The translations under genes and the position numbers were made by a program. Shown piece by piece: positions 61,341 through 64,000 of a DNA stretch of 64,000 nucleotides (position 1 is its first letter; each line of letters starts with the position of its first letter). The notes under the pieces are model-generated. The model was not told where the DNA came from, searched no databases, and saw only the letters and a list, made by a program, of their open reading frames with translations. This DNA comes from Phylloscopus collybita (Eukaryota; Chordata; Aves; Passeriformes; Phylloscopidae): assembly GCA_027886175.1 (NCBI GenBank), contig JAJNNQ010000026.1, positions 10,454,001 to 10,518,000 on the forward strand, read 5' to 3'.

Positions 61341-64000
61341 CTGCATAATGCAGTGTTACAAATATTACATTATAACAGCAACATACAGGAAGGCCATAAA
61401 AATGTTTCCAGGTCTGAGGAATGGTCTGTTTTCTGCTGCTGTGTAGCCATTTGCAGGAGATACACAATTAATTTGGAAGGATAACTTCTGGTACCGGAAG
61501 GTACAGATGAGTTTACCATCATCTTCATGAGGCTGATCGTTGTCATACCAATTCCACAGTGTCACAAAATATGCTAACAGGAGCACCCTGAACTGGAGCA
61601 GGTAACACTTTTTCCCAAATAAAATGCAAAAACTGTATGATAATCAAGAACATAGCTGATGTTTCAAAATAGTGCTAATTGGGTGAAAAAGAAAGGAAGA
61701 CATTCTCTGTCACATATTATGAAACCTTCATGTTTGGCACAACCCTCATTTGGCCAATAATCTGGGACAAACGTTTTTTATCATCATCAGTGATTTTAAA
61801 AACATATGCATAACATCTAATTATGTATAAGTGTATAAATATATTTGTCATCCACAGGGATTCCTAGAAATTCAGACCCTAATAAAACAAAATGCTTTAG
61901 TGCCTCAGGGCCTTTGGGAGCTCATAAAAAATTATCTCTGCAGGTCAGGCTTGAAGTGCACTAGCAGAAAAGTGTGAAAATGCTGGCATTGTCTCAGTGA
62001 TCAGTGGCTTTTTGCTGCCAGAACAGACACCTTTAAAAATAAAGAGATTAATTAAAACTTCCCAAGAAAATTGCAAGAAAATTATTTATTGCTATTTAAT
62101 ACACAGATTACTGTACGTCTGTCTTTCCTGAGCTACTGGAATAGCTGATGAATATCAAATTAAGGTTATAGAGTGCAGGTAAAATTTCAGTCAAAGAAAA
62201 GGACAGGTTGTAAAAGGAAAGATAGAACAAAAGAGCTTCAGTTGCAATGAAAAGTCAGTGGCATTAATCACTCTAGAAAAGCAGTTTGGAAAATGCCCCA
62301 AACAGTCATTGTCACGAGGAGGTATTAAGGGCACCAGCACCTCTCTGAATCAGTAATTGACAGTTATGTCTACAGCCAATTATTTAGTAGTTCCTGGTAG
62401 TTCCTCTGGAGCTAATTTTACTGGGTAGAAAGAATCAACTTGTGGTTAAAAGGGACTGTAAAAATACCAGTAATTTGTTGTTCCAGACAGTTTTTCCTTT
62501 GCCTTTTCAGCAGCAGCCTGCAGCAAATACAAGGCTGTCTCGTCATTGTTGCCTGTCGTTCATTGCACTGGTTTGTTTGTCTCAGAGTAGAAGAGGTAAG
62601 GCAAAGGCATGTTCTAAACAAGTGTGTTGTACTAGTCAAGACTGTAAATAGAGACAGGGTATGAAAGTACCTCCCACTGAACTACATAAATAGCTTCGTT
62701 GAAACACAAGCTTTCTCTAAGGAGAAAAATGTTTTCAGCTGAACTAAAGGTCTTTAAAAAGCAATTTTTCACTGATTTACATTATGTTTTCTTAAAACAA
62801 AATAAGAATGCAGTCACAAAAAGGAGGAGCTGCATGGATGAATTGTTTCGTTTAGACAGGCTTTCATGTTGAACTGAGCTTGTTTTGAGCTGCTTTTAAC
62901 ATATTCTGCCACAGTTAACAGCTTCAAATATTTATTTTAAAAGGCAGAAAATTATTGTTAATTTTATGTTGTCAAACAGCCAGCCCATGCTTCATTTGGG
63001 AGCTACCAAAGAGAGACAAGCATAAGAAACATCTTGCTATCTAGTGGACTGGTAATTGTTTCCTAATCAATTTAACAAATTGAGTGTAAAAGAAAGATGC
63101 TTCACAAGGGAAATAGTTCAACCCTAGTCTTGAATCTCTGTCAGTGTCCTCTCACTCATTCTTCTATCACACCTTCTTCAGCCAGGAACTGAACCTCATA
63201 TGCTGCCAGTTATGGAGAATTTTTAAACACTTTTCCCCTCCTAACTCCCCCAGTTTCCTCTTGCCTACTCTCACTCTCCTTAGAAAGTGGGTGACATTAT
63301 TCCATTATTTCTATGCCATTTCTAATTCTTTCTCCAGTCTGTCCTCCCCAAGGCCTCCAAAGCCCAGCCATGCCCAATACAGGTGTTCTTTTTACTCAGT
63401 GATGCAGGCACTGTGAATCCCAGCTGCCCTCTGCTATTCAAAAGAGAGCAGCAGTATCTCATGCATGACTGTGGAGAATATCCATCCCAGAGGCAGGCAG
63501 CAGGCAAACCTGAATAGGTGAACCACAGAAAACAGAAGGCAGAGTAGCTCAGGTGAGCCAGGCTAAGTGTATCACAAGAACCATGAATTCAAACCATCCC
63601 TTCAACTATTTATGCCTAAAGCTAGTAGCAGCAACTAATCATAGAATGCTGCCACTCTCTTGGAAATAAGAAGGGATTTTTTTTTCTTCATCTTTGTGAA
63701 TGGCAGTCTAAAACATTTCAGGGTTTGGGAGCATGCTGTACAGATTATTTTGGACATACTGATTTGGACCTCCATGTGTGTAGCTATCTGGGGTAATGCT
63801 AATGAAGAAATTGCTTGATGCATGCTACCTGCCACAGATTTCATGAGTTAATTAGCAATCCCAGGCCCAGTGTTATCACAACTAATATATCACAACACCA
63901 GTTTAGATACAGAGCTAGGGAGTGCAGATGGATGTGAGCCACATGTGGATTGAAAATCAAAAGTTTCCTTGCATTGCTGTTCGAAGGATGGGTCCGGTTG
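61341..64000. other. Non-coding stretch with one exon candidate
   Basis: Apart from the splice-bounded segment at 62,511-62,595, only short frames (at most 90 codons) occur. The interval 62,860-63,070 is repeat-free, AT-rich and contains several Sox- and homeodomain-like cores (ACAAT, AATTA). A pyrimidine-rich patch lies at 63,130-63,360. Confidence 0.45.
62511..62595 (+). other. Candidate 85-nt exon
   Basis: A strong acceptor-like tract ('tttttcctttgccttttcag', ending at 62,510) and a consensus donor AGAG|GTAAGG (62,592-62,601) enclose 85 nt. Two of three forward frames are open across it, one reading QQPAANTRLSRHCCL and the other SSLQQIQGCLVIVA. Neither is a recognised domain. With no partner exons visible, it is only a signal-based prediction. 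A non-coding transcript or chance would also fit. Confidence 0.25.

Noticed and set aside
1..64000. A novel defence, CRISPR or operon-like system
   Set aside because: The window is vertebrate non-coding DNA. There are no spaced direct-repeat arrays, no ribosome-binding sites with ordered genes, and no long frames in series.

Overview
The window looks like nuclear DNA from a bird, most likely a neoavian and possibly a passerine. The case rests on repeats. At least seven fragments resemble avian CR1 LINEs, including 3' ends with the ATTCTATG tail and two pieces of the reverse-transcriptase ORF. There is also one well-delimited solo LTR. The DNA is AT-rich, has no visible CpG island, and carries many A/T homopolymers. 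Open frames are short, unrelated to one another, and dense in stops. No bacterial, plasmid or viral gene organisation is present. I recognise no protein-coding gene, rRNA, tRNA or CRISPR array. The sequence reads as intergenic or long-intron DNA.

Layout: 1-9,080 is AT-rich single-copy-looking DNA with one minus-strand CR1 3' region (about 6,884-7,088). 9,080-10,020 is a GC-richer block of unknown origin. 10,021-18,001 is quiet apart from a 10-bp phased TGATCA cluster. 18,002-18,345 holds a minus-strand CR1 followed by a short plus-strand CR1 3' end. 18,346-18,990 is GC-richer and unassigned. 20,990-21,355 has two splice-like exon candidates. 28,299-28,338 is an 18-bp inverted repeat with a 4-nt loop. 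33,589-33,634 is a 46-nt pure A tract. CR1 3' ends lie at 39,691-39,763 and 42,312-42,537. 46,330-47,020 is a CR1 reverse-transcriptase fragment split by a 484-bp solo LTR. 49,966-50,036 is another CR1 coding relic. 55,127-55,771 contains the longest open frame (214 codons), which I do not recognise. 58,010-58,080 resembles an old palindromic amniote repeat. 61,121-61,340 is a CR1 3' end. The remainder is AT-rich DNA with low-complexity tracts.

Nothing here works together as a gene system. The observations most worth checking are the nested LTR-in-CR1 insertion, the near-perfect hairpin, three splice-signal-bounded exon candidates (one inside CR1), and several motif-dense AT-rich stretches that could be conserved regulatory elements. 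All calls were made by eye without alignment, so repeat edges are approximate (about 10-20 bp) except for the LTR and the hairpin.
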